A stretch of 64,000 nt of DNA. It comes from Natronorubrum sulfidifaciens JCM 14089 (GTDB lineage: Archaea; Halobacteriota; Halobacteria; Halobacteriales; Natrialbaceae). Below are positions 44,980 to 53,462 of this stretch, one piece after another. How positions within the stretch are numbered: position 1 is the stretch's first letter; the number at the start of each line of letters is the position of its first letter. A program made the translations under genes and the position numbers. Below the pieces are notes generated by a model. It did no database searches, had not been told where the DNA came from, and worked only from the letters and a program-made list of their open reading frames with translations. The stretch spans positions 1-64,000 of the forward strand of contig NZ_AOHX01000002.1 of the NCBI RefSeq assembly GCF_000337735.1. Direction: 5' to 3'.

Positions 44980-45066
44980 ACAATCCCAACGGTCTGTACC
45001 CTCCCCCGTACTGAGTGCGAGTTTCACGACCAACGCTGAATAACGAAATTGTGCTACCAACGACTG

Positions 45067-46392
45067 TTACTGATCGCGACTGCGCACCGCCCACAGCGCG
45101 GCGAGCAGTGCGATCGCCACGACGGCGATCCCGACCTCAAATCCGGGGATCGCCGACTCGGACCCCGTCGACTGCTGTTGGGCCACCGTGACGGCCTCGA
45201 GCGAGTCGATCTCCGCGGTGAACTGATACGTCGTGCCCGATTCGCCGCTCACCGTGGTTTCGGCTTCGATCCACTCGCCACCGCTGGCTTCGTAGAGTGC
45301 GAGTTCGTCGGGCTCGAGGCCGTGTTCCTCGAGGAGTTCTGCCTCGACGCTGACGGTGACTGTCGCCGAGGCGTTCTGGATCGAGTCGCCGGTCATCGTC
45401 AGGGACGATAGCGAGTCGACGTCAGGCGGGGCGGATGGCAGGTCGTCGGGCTGTCGGTCTTCGAACGTGACCGACGCGCTGTCTTCGATTCCGGTCACGT
45501 CGACCTGCTCGAACGTGACGCCGTCGGCCGTTCCAGCCGTTGGCTGCAGGGCGATTCGGTCCTCGGCTGTCGCACGGTCGATACTGGCGGTTGTCCCGTC
45601 GTCAGTTCGGTCGTACGAGACCGACGGGCTGTCACACGTTCCGGTCCGGATCGTGACTGGCTCCTCGAGCGATGGAAGCGCCGTGCGGTCCGGGTCGTCG
45701 GCGTCGCCGGAGAGCACTTCCCAGTCGTCGATCACACCGTCGCCGTGGAACTCGGGATCGTACAGGTCGTCGTTGTCGTAGTGTTCTGCGTCCTCGTTGA
45801 ACGCCGGCTGAATCGTCACGGCGAACTCGTCGTTGAGACCACCCTGAATCGCCCCGCCGTCGGTTCTGGCATCGCTCCAAATCCAGGACGCGGAGGCCCA
45901 ACCGTCACCGCTCCCCCACGTTGCCATGTTCGTCTCGCCGTCGTAGAGGTCGTCCTGGACGACCCACGCTGCCTCGGCTGGCAGGCCGACGATATCGAAC
46001 GTGACAGCGCCGCCTTCGGTCTCGCCATCGACCTGATCGTGGATCATGACGAGGCTCATCCCATCGGTTCCCTGATGTAAGAAGAGCAGACTGGTGTCGT
46101 CTTCTTGCAGGTGTTGGGTGCCGTAGGAACTGTACATTCGGTCCACGTCTTCGGGATGCGTTTCGTGGTTTCGGTAGTCGTAGAACGACTCGACTGTGCC
46201 GCCAGTCGTCAGTGGCTCGATCGGATGGCAGAACTCGCCTTGCTCGACGACGTAGCTATCGGCTGGTTGAACATTTGTCGACGCGGTACCCGTATTCGCG
46301 GCGGACGGCTGCACGAAGCCACCGACGCCACCGACGCCACCGACGATCAAGAGGACGGCGACGGCGATGACGGCTAGCGAGTTCGCCCTCAT
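45067..46392 (-). CDS. Secreted surface protein with PGF-type C-terminal sorting signal
   Basis: 441 residues. An N-terminal signal helix (SLAVIAVAVLLIVGGVGGVG) and, at the end, IPGFEVGIAVVAIALLAALW followed by Arg mark a PGF-CTERM-like substrate of archaeosortase A, which would be cut and lipid-anchored outside. The mature part is acidic and beta-rich, with repeated STVSGES/ASVTFE-type strands. No enzyme motif is seen. Near residues 90-190 there is a domain with WVVQDDLYDGETNMATWGSG, which I do not recognise. The ATG at 46,392 overlaps the deacetylase stop (ATGA), so both are made together. Confidence 0.8.
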   Translation of the reverse strand: MRANSLAVIAVAVLLIVGGVGGVGGFVQPSAANTGTASTNVQPADSYVVEQGEFCHPIEPLTTGGTVESFYDYRNHETHPEDVDRMYSSYGTQHLQEDDTSLLFLHQGTDGMSLVMIHDQVDGETEGGAVTFDIVGLPAEAAWVVQDDLYDGETNMATWGSGDGWASASWIWSDARTDGGAIQGGLNDEFAVTIQPAFNEDAEHYDNDDLYDPEFHGDGVIDDWEVLSGDADDPDRTALPSLEEPVTIRTGTCDSPSVSYDRTDDGTTASIDRATAEDRIALQPTAGTADGVTFEQVDVTGIEDSASVTFEDRQPDDLPSAPPDVDSLSSLTMTGDSIQNASATVTVSVEAELLEEHGLEPDELALYEASGGEWIEAETTVSGESGTTYQFTAEIDSLEAVTVAQQQSTGSESAIPGFEVGIAVVAIALLAALWAVRSRDQ

Positions 46393-47480
46393 ACGTCGTC
46401 CTCCACGGGTGATGGGCGAGCGCTCGAGGGCGTTTCTGCCCCTCCGGGTGCTACTGGTGCCGTCTGTGCGTCTGTGGCGCTTTCGTGGTCGCTTTCTTCT
46501 GCGATTGCGTTGCGGAACGCACCGGGTGAGCCGATCCACGCGCCGAGTTCCTGTGCTCGCTCGATCAGCCAGCGATACAGCGTGCGGTGGCCGGGAAACT
46601 CCTGTTCGTTGAAATACCGTGGATGCCAGAGCACCGTCATGACGGCGTCGTTGGCCGCAGCCTCCGTCAGCAGTCGCTCACAGGTTCGGCGGGCAGCCTC
46701 GAAGCTCGTTCCGGGGTCCGGCAACGCCTGATCCATAATTGTCAGCGGGAAGACGACGAACTCGTCGTCGAACGGCCTGAGCGGCTGGTAGCCGCCGTGG
46801 AAGCCACACTCCGTCGTCGAGCCGAGACTCGTGTCGTACTCGAGGCCGATCTCCCGATGGTGGTGCCACGTCTCCGGCACTGTCAGCCGGAGGTGATGTT
46901 GGCGGCCACCGGTGACGGGGCCTCCAAGAACGGCCTCGAGAGCGGTTTTCTCTTCGTGTAACCGATTTCGATCGGTCGGCGAGTGATAGGAGCCGTGAAG
47001 GCCAACCTCCCAGCCGCCGGCGTCGAGCGCCTGAATGACGGCACTGATTTCGTTGCTGGTAATGTCGTATCGTCCGAGGTGTTGAACCCAGTTCGACGGT
47101 ACCACCCACTCGCTGGCCGGCCGGTCTGTGAGCAGATGTTGCTCGTTCAGGAAATAAAACGCAGAGCGGACACCCAACTCGTCCTCGAGTTGCATAATCT
47201 CGCCGAACTGCCAGTACGGGTTCGACGAGTCCAGCGCCGTTCGGAGGTGGTAACGGGGACGTTCCTGAGTTGCGTAGTACAGCGACCGGAGGCCTTTGTG
47301 CGGCCGGTCGACGTCGTGGGTTAGACACAGCCCGAACTCGGCATCAGTTGGGAGGTCGTCGACACGCGAGAGCTGTTGGTCGTCGGACGGCACCTGAATG
47401 GTTCGGTCGTGTCCGTCGACGATCGACCTCGAGGCAGGGCCACCTCTCGAGAGCCGATCGCGCCGAATCGGTTCACTCAT
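46389..47480 (-). CDS. Polysaccharide deacetylase-like protein
   Basis: 363 residues, no signal peptide. NodB-type features: FGLCLTHDVDRPHKGLRSLY (paired Asp of motif 1), GGWEVGLHGSYHSPTDRNRL (His-x3-His of motif 2), EIGLEYDTSLGSTTECGFHG and VMTVLWHPRYFNEQEFPGHR (terminal His motif). It belongs to a longer variant than the proteins at 25,662 and 52,273. It probably hydrolyses acetyl groups from a sugar precursor in the cytoplasm. I chose ATG 47,480 (MSEPIRRDRLSRGG). The upstream extension from 47,534 looks non-coding. It heads a two-gene operon with the PGF-CTERM protein. Confidence 0.85.
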   Translation of the reverse strand: MSEPIRRDRLSRGGPASRSIVDGHDRTIQVPSDDQQLSRVDDLPTDAEFGLCLTHDVDRPHKGLRSLYYATQERPRYHLRTALDSSNPYWQFGEIMQLEDELGVRSAFYFLNEQHLLTDRPASEWVVPSNWVQHLGRYDITSNEISAVIQALDAGGWEVGLHGSYHSPTDRNRLHEEKTALEAVLGGPVTGGRQHHLRLTVPETWHHHREIGLEYDTSLGSTTECGFHGGYQPLRPFDDEFVVFPLTIMDQALPDPGTSFEAARRTCERLLTEAAANDAVMTVLWHPRYFNEQEFPGHRTLYRWLIERAQELGAWIGSPGAFRNAIAEESDHESATDAQTAPVAPGGAETPSSARPSPVEDDV

Positions 47481-47608
47481 TACTACTTCACTATCACCGG
47501 ACCCAATAGGATAGTAAACGACGACATTACGCATTCATTGGATGTCCATACCGCCAGCCGAGCGACTGTTTCACAGACGACAACGGTGTCTCGGGTATCG
47601 TTTCACCG

Positions 47609-48232
47609 CTATTTCCGTCCGTTCGACTCTGAGCGGTTGCGCTGCGGACGCAGGCTCGTGAGAAGCCGTTTCCCACCGAGAAGACACTCCCGAAGCACGG
47701 GTGCACCGTCTGCAATCCAGACGATCGCTGCAACCGTCGCCAGCCCGAGCTGGAGCCAGACGTACGTCGAGAGGTCGCCCGCCAGTAGCGCCTGCTGGTA
47801 CTGGCTGAACAGCCGCGTGAACTGCTCGAGAAACCCCTGACCGTGGTCGTGTGCTCCGACCGTCTCGACGGGCCAGAACATCAGTTCGGGATGGTACGCT
47901 CCGCCACGGAGGTAGCCGTCGAGCACGTCCGAGGGCAAGTGCAGCAGATAGCCGATTCCGAACGCGATTCCGGCCGGCGTCCGACCGACTGCTCGAGCCA
48001 CGAGCCCAACTCCGATTGCGAGCGGAATCGCAAAGAAAACCGAATGTCCCAGCGCATAGCCGGTCTGAAACACGCCGAACTCCCAAGCCAGTGGCTTATC
48101 GATGAGATCCGGGAGGACCGACGCGAACACGGCCGCAAACGCCGCGAGTCCGGTCGGCGACTCTCGGTAGTAGAGCCGACTGAACAGTGAGTAGGCGAGA
48201 TAGCCGACTATCGCATGCTCCCATGGCCACAT
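47609..48232 (-). CDS. DUF457-type membrane-bound putative metal-dependent hydrolase
   Basis: 207 residues, four to five membrane helices. The family pattern is seen in MWPWEHAIVGYLAYSLF (conserved His near the start), SVLPDLIDKPLAWEFGV, YALGHSVFFAIPLAIGVGLV and IGYLLHLPSDVLDGYLRGGA. The His and Asp residues in these helices are typical of the YdjM/DUF457 group, thought to be membrane metal-dependent hydrolases. No substrate is known. A CCATAACTAACC motif lies 24-37 nt upstream, as for neighbouring glycan genes. Confidence 0.8.
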   Translation of the reverse strand: MWPWEHAIVGYLAYSLFSRLYYRESPTGLAAFAAVFASVLPDLIDKPLAWEFGVFQTGYALGHSVFFAIPLAIGVGLVARAVGRTPAGIAFGIGYLLHLPSDVLDGYLRGGAYHPELMFWPVETVGAHDHGQGFLEQFTRLFSQYQQALLAGDLSTYVWLQLGLATVAAIVWIADGAPVLRECLLGGKRLLTSLRPQRNRSESNGRK

Positions 48233-48255
48233 CAGGGGAACGCAGCCGCCTCGAG

Positions 48256-48269
48256 TGGTTAGTTATGGG
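48256..48269 (-). promoter_or_regulatory. ATAACTAA variant motif upstream of DUF457 gene
   Basis: The minus strand reads CCATAACTAACCAC, 24-37 nt before the ATG at 48,232. Confidence 0.4.
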
Positions 48270-48379
48270 CGCGGTACTGGGTGCCTGCAGCGATACGAGT
48301 CGGTTCAGCGGAAGTCTGTGGTCGATCTTCAATCGACCCCTTCGTGTCGATCGAGTCTGCGTCCGTCGCTTGAGGCCGC

Positions 48380-49441
48380 TTACGACTCGACCTGTTGCTC
48401 GAGGTGGCGGACGATTCGCGTCGCCGCGTTGCCACTGCCGTAGAGGTCGGGCTTTGCCGGCGGGTCGGCAGCGGCGCGGACGGCGTCGACGATCTGATCC
48501 GTGTCCGCGCCGACGAGTACGTTCCATCCGGCATCGACAGTCTCGATCCACTCAGTCGTCTCTCGAAGGGTGACACAGGGTGTATCCAGATAGAACGCCT
48601 CCTTCTGGACGCCGCCGGAGTCCGTCGCGACACAGGTGGCTCCTTCGACGAGCGTGATGAACCGCCCGTAGTTGACGGGCTCGATGACATGGGTTGCCGC
48701 GGCTGTGCGCTCCCAGAGCCCGTACTCGCGGAGGGCGGCGACCGTCCGTGGATGGGCGGGGAAGACCACCGGGGTGTCGAGGTGTTCGAACGCGTCGATG
48801 ATCGACTCGAGCCGATCCTGGTTGTCCGTGTTCTTGGCGCGGTGGACCGTCGCGAGGACGTACTCGTCTGGAACGTCGGACTCCTCTGTTCCGTGCGTAT
48901 GGAGCCTATCACGAATCTGAAGCAACGTATCGTACATCACATCGCCCGTGACGAACACGCCGTCGGTGATCCCTTCTTGTTCGAGGGTCGCTTTCGCGTG
49001 GGGGCCCGGCGTGAACAGCAGATCCGAGCAGTGGTCGGTGAGTCGCCGGTTGACCTCCTCGGGCATCGACCAGTCGTGTGATCGCAATCCAGCCTCGACG
49101 TGAGCGAGCAGTGGCGACGACTTCGCTGCCACGAGTGCGCCCGCGAGCGTCGAGTTGGTGTCGCCGTAAACGAGGACGACATCCGGCGATTCGTCGTCGA
49201 TGATCCGCTCTAGCTCGGTCATCATCGCGGCGGTCTGGCGGGCATGGGAATCGGAGCCGACGCCGAGGTGAAACTCGGGTTCGGGCAGCGCGAGTTCGTC
49301 GAAAAACACCGCTGAGAGCTCGGTATCGTAGTGTTGACCGGTGTGAACGAGGCGTTCGTCGTGCTCGCCTCGGAGCTGCTGTGAGACGGCAGCCGCCTTG
49401 ACGAACTGTGGTCTGGCACCGACGACCGACAGGACGTCCAT
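48380..49441 (-). CDS. wecB: UDP-N-acetylglucosamine 2-epimerase (non-hydrolysing)
   Basis: 353 residues. Signatures: VVGARPQFVKAAAVSQQLR, HTGQHYDTELSAVFFDELAL, VLVYGDTNSTLAGALVAAKS, LAHVEAGLRSHDWSMPEEVN, NYGRFITLVEGATCVATDSG and GVQKEAFYLDTPCVTLRETT. It turns UDP-GlcNAc into UDP-ManNAc in the cytoplasm and so supplies ManNAc-type sugars for the surface polymer. It is a GT-B fold enzyme of normal length. It stands alone on its transcript, with no locus motif that I can see upstream. Confidence 0.93.
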   Translation of the reverse strand: MDVLSVVGARPQFVKAAAVSQQLRGEHDERLVHTGQHYDTELSAVFFDELALPEPEFHLGVGSDSHARQTAAMMTELERIIDDESPDVVLVYGDTNSTLAGALVAAKSSPLLAHVEAGLRSHDWSMPEEVNRRLTDHCSDLLFTPGPHAKATLEQEGITDGVFVTGDVMYDTLLQIRDRLHTHGTEESDVPDEYVLATVHRAKNTDNQDRLESIIDAFEHLDTPVVFPAHPRTVAALREYGLWERTAAATHVIEPVNYGRFITLVEGATCVATDSGGVQKEAFYLDTPCVTLRETTEWIETVDAGWNVLVGADTDQIVDAVRAAADPPAKPDLYGSGNAATRIVRHLEQQVES

Positions 49442-49734
49442 CAGACGATCACCTCGTTCGATCGGTTGGCGTCGACGCCGACGGCGTCTCTCTCAGCACC
49501 GGGAGCGCTGTCCGCGTCATTCTCGAGTCGCCCGTGGACTACTGCTGGTCCAATCTCTCGGCGGTTTCGTCCGTTACTCGCGGTCGAATCGTCGTGCCAT
49601 TGCCCTCGAATCATACTCTGGTCGATCATCTATGCCCGCGACAGACACGCTCTTAGTAAAGAGTCGAATAACAGACACTCTCTCGCAGTGGAGAGACGCA
49701 CAGACTGATATGTTCGCACTCGAGTCGACGACTC

Positions 49735-50082
49735 CTACGGCGTTCGGAAAATCGGATCGAGATACCGGGATGGCAACTCGGTGAGTCTGTTCCACAGCCC
49801 TCGAGCCCGCGTTCGGATGGGGGCGACCTTCCCATCTGCCTCGAGGTGGACCGTCGCTGTTGACTGCGAACGTTCGGTTCGCTCGTCAGTGCCTGACGCG
49901 AACACGCTGGCCCTGATACGTGCCACGACGCCGACCGCTGTACGTGCAATGCCAAACAGTGTTTTGTACCGGTTCATTGGTCTCACGTTGGTGGTCCGCG
50001 TACTCGAGTACGCCGCGTTCGATCGGGTTCCGTCGCGGTCGACCGGAGCTGGCGTCTCGGCGGACGTATGCGCCGTGAACAT
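49735..50082 (-). CDS. Hypothetical small protein
   Basis: 115 residues, basic overall (RTAVGVVARIRASVFASGTD), which is unusual in this window. A CTATAATTAAG stretch lies about 11-21 nt before the ATG, and another start at 49,977 (MNRYKTLFGIARTAVG) would move it to a more normal distance. The Arg-rich C-terminus (RTRARGLWNRLTELPSRYLD) could be an amphipathic helix. It is either a small real gene or a relic of a longer one. Confidence 0.35.
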   Translation of the reverse strand: MFTAHTSAETPAPVDRDGTRSNAAYSSTRTTNVRPMNRYKTLFGIARTAVGVVARIRASVFASGTDERTERSQSTATVHLEADGKVAPIRTRARGLWNRLTELPSRYLDPIFRTP

Positions 50083-50278
50083 GGTTCGATCGCTTAATTA
50101 TAGCCATAGTTATGTATATAACGCATCGCCTACCGACCTCTCCTCTGTCGATGCGACCTCGGCAACCGGTCTGCTGTCCCGACCACGGCGGCGGGGTTGG
50201 TGAGCAACGGTCATCGACGACAGCAGCCCGGTCACGCGTCGGTCGTGGTCGACAGTTCGCACAGACTTGAGTAGTATC

Positions 50279-50362
50279 GTCGCCACTGACCATCACTGTA
50301 CAGTCCATCGCACAATGGCCCTGCGATGGGTGTGCAAATCAGTTCAGCTGTCGTTACAGTAC
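50279..50362 (+). repeat. Dispersed 80-nt structured repeat, copy C
   Basis: It starts GTCGCCACTGACCATCACTG. Arms CCATCG (50,305-50,310) and CGATGG (50,324-50,329) pair where copy D has AGATCG and CGATCT, so both arms change together. It ends near GTTCAGCTGTCGTTAC. It lies just beyond the 3' end of the phosphodiesterase gene. Confidence 0.7.
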
Positions 50363-50391
50363 GGTCCGCGGCGCTCCTGGCTGGTCGGCGC

Positions 50392-51984
50392 TCACTCCAT
50401 GTAGCCGAGTCCTTTCAGCCGATCCTCGACGTCGGTGAAGTCGTCGTCGACGCCCTCGCCGTGATCGGTTTTCGACACGCCGGTTCGTTCGACTTTGGTC
50501 CCTGCGGGTGTGCTCTCTGCGTCGAAGGCGTCGAACAGCACGCGCCCGTCGGCGTTTTTCGGAACCGGTTCGCCGATACCGTGAAGCAGGGTCGGGGCAA
50601 TGTCGACGACGCGTGCACCGCGAAGCGTTGCGCCGGCGTCGACCGACGGCCCACGACAGAGGACGATTCCCTCCTTTTCGTGACTCGCAGCGTACGTCCC
50701 GGTGTCACCGGTCGGCTCACCAGTGAGTGCGTTGCGAGCCTCATAGACGCCGTGGCCGTTGACGACCAGATCCGGCGATCCGTCGTCGGTCGGGAACAGT
50801 TCGTCGCCATCGAAGACATCGAGCATCCGCTCGCCGCTGTCGTCCGTTACCGACTCGAACAGGTCGGTCAGTTCGGCTTTGATCGTCGGAATCTTATTCG
50901 GTTCGACCACACCGCTTTCGAAGCGCTCGGTGTCGTTGATATAACAGTTGCCGGCACCGTGAACGAACGCAACCGTCCGGTCGTAATCGACGTCGTACAG
51001 CGCGTGATCGCCCGGAATCTGTTCGGCGACCGAATCGACGAGCGCCCGGGGGAGCGTCGAGACAATCATCTCCTCGGAGATCCCGATTCGGTCGAGTGCG
51101 TCCGTGATACGATCCCGAGAGATGCCGAGACTCGCCAGTGCACCGCGAGCGCCGTCGTCTTCTTCTCTGAACAGGTATCCTTCCGTCTCGAGGAAGTGGT
51201 TGACGTAGACCAGTTCCTCGATCGGGCCAAAGCCGTGGTCGGAGACGACGTAGAGGTCGGCGTCGTGGCGATCCGTGTATTCTATCACCTCGCCCAAAAT
51301 TTCGTCGAGTTTTTTGTAGTGGTTTCGCAGTCGATCCATATCCCAGATGAGATGCTGGAAGCGGTCAGGGGCCGTGTAGACGAAAAAGAAGAGTCGCCAG
51401 TCGTCGCCGGCCTCGTCCATCTGCAACTGCATGAGTTTCCGGCGATTTGCGAGCATGTCGTCGACGGCTCCCTCGAACTCGTCGAGTCGGTTGGCGTAGT
51501 CGGGGTAGTCGAGGCTAATCTCGTAGTCGGGAATGTGCGACTCGATCCGCGATTTGAGGTCGGGCGGATGTGTGTACGATTTTTCCGTCGATGGCGTCAT
51601 CATCCCCGTTACCATCGTCCCATCGATCTCCTTGGCGGGATAGGTCATTGGGACGTTGCCGACGTGGGCTGGTTCGACCTGCTCCCAGAGCGTCGGCTGC
51701 TGGAGATCGTGGCTCGTGTACATCTCGTGGGAGTAGCCGGACGAGAGGTTTTGAAAGCCATAGATCCCGTGTTTGTCCGGCCACACACCCGTCGCAATCG
51801 ATGGCCACGCCAGCGGTGTCGTTGCGGGCTGTGTACTCTCGAGCGTTCCGGACGCGCCCTCATCACGCATTCGGGCGAAGTTCGGGAGTTCGCCCTCGTC
51901 GCTCCATTGCTCGATGAGTTTCCACGGTACGCCGTCGAATCCGAGCACGAATGCTCGCTCGGCTGTCGGAGAGGACCTGCTCAT
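50392..51984 (-). CDS. Alkaline-phosphatase-fold phosphodiesterase/phosphotransferase (paralogue)
   Basis: 530 residues. Metal site FVLGFDGVPW, nucleophile region TTPLAWPSIATGVWPDKHGI (Thr), and second metal site YVVSDHGFGPIEEL followed by VYVNHFLETEGYLFREEDDG. It aligns with the protein at 23,768 along its length. It lacks signal and membrane segments. Likely substrates are phosphate-linked glycan or lipid groups. ATG 51,984 (MSRSSPTAERAFVLGFDG) is preferred over 52,062, which would put the promoter motif inside the coding sequence. Confidence 0.87.
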   Translation of the reverse strand: MSRSSPTAERAFVLGFDGVPWKLIEQWSDEGELPNFARMRDEGASGTLESTQPATTPLAWPSIATGVWPDKHGIYGFQNLSSGYSHEMYTSHDLQQPTLWEQVEPAHVGNVPMTYPAKEIDGTMVTGMMTPSTEKSYTHPPDLKSRIESHIPDYEISLDYPDYANRLDEFEGAVDDMLANRRKLMQLQMDEAGDDWRLFFFVYTAPDRFQHLIWDMDRLRNHYKKLDEILGEVIEYTDRHDADLYVVSDHGFGPIEELVYVNHFLETEGYLFREEDDGARGALASLGISRDRITDALDRIGISEEMIVSTLPRALVDSVAEQIPGDHALYDVDYDRTVAFVHGAGNCYINDTERFESGVVEPNKIPTIKAELTDLFESVTDDSGERMLDVFDGDELFPTDDGSPDLVVNGHGVYEARNALTGEPTGDTGTYAASHEKEGIVLCRGPSVDAGATLRGARVVDIAPTLLHGIGEPVPKNADGRVLFDAFDAESTPAGTKVERTGVSKTDHGEGVDDDFTDVEDRLKGLGYME

Positions 51985-52036
51985 GATTGGATATTGAGAC
52001 GTCGAAGACGCCTGCTGTCCTCCAGATACCGAGATG

Positions 52037-52052
52037 ACCGCTTTGTTATGGG
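52037..52052 (-). promoter_or_regulatory. ATAACAAA motif upstream of second phosphodiesterase gene
   Basis: The minus strand reads CCCATAACAAAGCGGT, 53-68 nt before the ATG at 51,984. Confidence 0.5.
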
Positions 52053-52195
52053 GAGATTTCATGCCACACTGTACCGGTGTGTGGTCGATTTAGTCGTTCT
52101 ACTGCCGAAATTCACTAGATAGTGTACGACGGGTTTCGTTCCCCGTACTGACCCACTACGTCGCCCGTTATCGAAGCTATCAGCAACGAAAGGTA

Positions 52196-52213
52196 ACCCA
52201 TAACAAAACCGTC
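52196..52213 (+). promoter_or_regulatory. ATAACAAA motif upstream of second deacetylase gene
   Basis: ACCCATAACAAAACCGTC lies 60-77 nt before the GTG at 52,273. It is about 145 bp from the oppositely oriented motif of the phosphodiesterase gene, so the divergent pair shares the motif type. Confidence 0.5.
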
Positions 52214-52272
52214 CGTCGGACAGCATCGCTCTATGAGCCACATGCTATGGGTGTCCGCTGGTGGTGGATACT

Positions 52273-53226
52273 GTGGGTAGCGTCGTGCTCTCCCTCGATG
52301 CCGAACTCGGCTGGGGGTTTCACGATCTCGAGAGACTGCCGATCGAGCGGGTCGAATCGGGTCGTCGCGGCTGGACAGTGATGCTCGAGTTGCTCGAGGA
52401 GTTCGACGTTCCGGCGACGTGGGCCGTCGTCGGCCACCTCATGCTCGAGTCCTGTGACGGGACCCATGCCCAGCACCCGGCCCCGGATGGCTGGTTCGAA
52501 CGCGAACGCGGCGAGTGGCAGGATCGAAAGGACCTGCGATTCGGCTGTGATCTGGTGACTGCCCTCCTCGAGTCGGACGTCGACCACGAGTTCGCCAGCC
52601 ACACGTTCTCGCACGTGCTGTTCGGCCATCCCGAGACGGATCGGGAACTCGCCGCTGCCGAACTCGAGCGGAGCATCGAAATCGCGACTGAGTGGGGCTG
52701 TTCGTTCGAGTCGTTTATCTATCCGCGAAACGCCGTTGGCCATCGCGATGTCCTCGCGGAGTACGGTGTCTCGGCTTATCGAGGGTGGACCCCGAACCGC
52801 GAGGGTGCACGCGCCGTGTTCGATTCGATGGTTCGCGATCAGTCGTTGCTCGTCGACCCCTACATCGACGACTACGGGCTGGTGAACGTGCCGGCATCGC
52901 TGTTTCTGTTCGGGTTCGAAGGGACGGCTCGGACGCTTGCGGAGTCGATCTGGACAGATCCGATGGTCGCCCTTGCTCGCCGCGGTATCGACGAGGCTGT
53001 GACTCACGACGGCACGTTTCATATGTGGCTGCACCCGAACAACCTGACGACCGAACGCGATGACAAACGAATGCGGGCGATTCTCTCGTATCTCGAGCGT
53101 CGTCGCTCGGAGTCCGATCTCGTCGTCGAAACGATGGCCGATGTGACACGTCGAGTCCGGCAATCACGCGGTGTCGATGGCGTCTCAACTCGCCTCAACA
53201 CCGAGGCGAAAGCGAGCTGGAACTGA
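52273..53226 (+). CDS. NodB-type polysaccharide deacetylase (paralogue), GTG start
   Basis: 317 residues. NodB motifs: VGSVVLSLDAELGWGFHD, TWAVVGHLMLESCDGTHAQH, HEFASHTFSHVLFGHPETD (His-x3-His), IYPRNAVGHRD and YRGWTPNREGARAVFDSMV. It aligns from the first residue with the protein at 25,662 (MGSVVISIDTELAWGF). The matching first codon is GTG at 52,273, so I use that instead of the GTG at 52,261, and no in-frame ATG is available. No signal peptide is present, so it acts in the cytoplasm. It is divergent from the phosphodiesterase gene, as its paralogue is from the other copy. Confidence 0.87.
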   Translation: MGSVVLSLDAELGWGFHDLERLPIERVESGRRGWTVMLELLEEFDVPATWAVVGHLMLESCDGTHAQHPAPDGWFERERGEWQDRKDLRFGCDLVTALLESDVDHEFASHTFSHVLFGHPETDRELAAAELERSIEIATEWGCSFESFIYPRNAVGHRDVLAEYGVSAYRGWTPNREGARAVFDSMVRDQSLLVDPYIDDYGLVNVPASLFLFGFEGTARTLAESIWTDPMVALARRGIDEAVTHDGTFHMWLHPNNLTTERDDKRMRAILSYLERRRSESDLVVETMADVTRRVRQSRGVDGVSTRLNTEAKASWN

Positions 53227-53425
53227 AGTCGTCCTCGAGCGTGACGGCCGCAGTCGCGCGACTGCTCTTCGAAGAGTGCTGTCCAACACCAACAGTATGA
53301 ACGGTCGTTAGCAAGGTGCTTGTCCGCTTAGCTGGACGACCAGCGCCGTCCCAAACCCGTCGTCGGTATGTGAACGGAGAACACGACCGATCCGAAGGGG
53401 CGTACTACAGCTGTGGATATGAAAA

Positions 53426-53441
53426 CGATAACAAAGCCCGC
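53426..53441 (+). promoter_or_regulatory. ATAACAAA motif upstream of the oxidoreductase operon
   Basis: CGATAACAAAGCCCGC lies 22-37 nt before the ATG at 53,463. Confidence 0.5.
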
Positions 53442-53462
53442 TCCCGGCCCGGTCTGGAGCAG

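Larger units (their letters stand above)
49442..50391. other. Gene-poor stretch with one small doubtful gene and repeat copy C
   Basis: 950 bp between wecB and the second phosphodiesterase gene. It holds the 115-residue ORF at 49,735-50,082 and the repeat at 50,279-50,362. The 290 bp next to wecB show no gene that I can support. Confidence 0.5.

Noticed and set aside
52064-52085. CCACAC/GTGTGG hairpin near the second phosphodiesterase gene
   Set aside because: Short stem with no second copy and no consistent relation to promoter or gene end. It lacks the other parts of the 80-nt repeat.
52249-52272. Earlier start for the second NodB deacetylase at GTG 52,261
   Set aside because: The paralogue at 25,662 starts exactly where GTG 52,273 would, and the four extra residues are not conserved.
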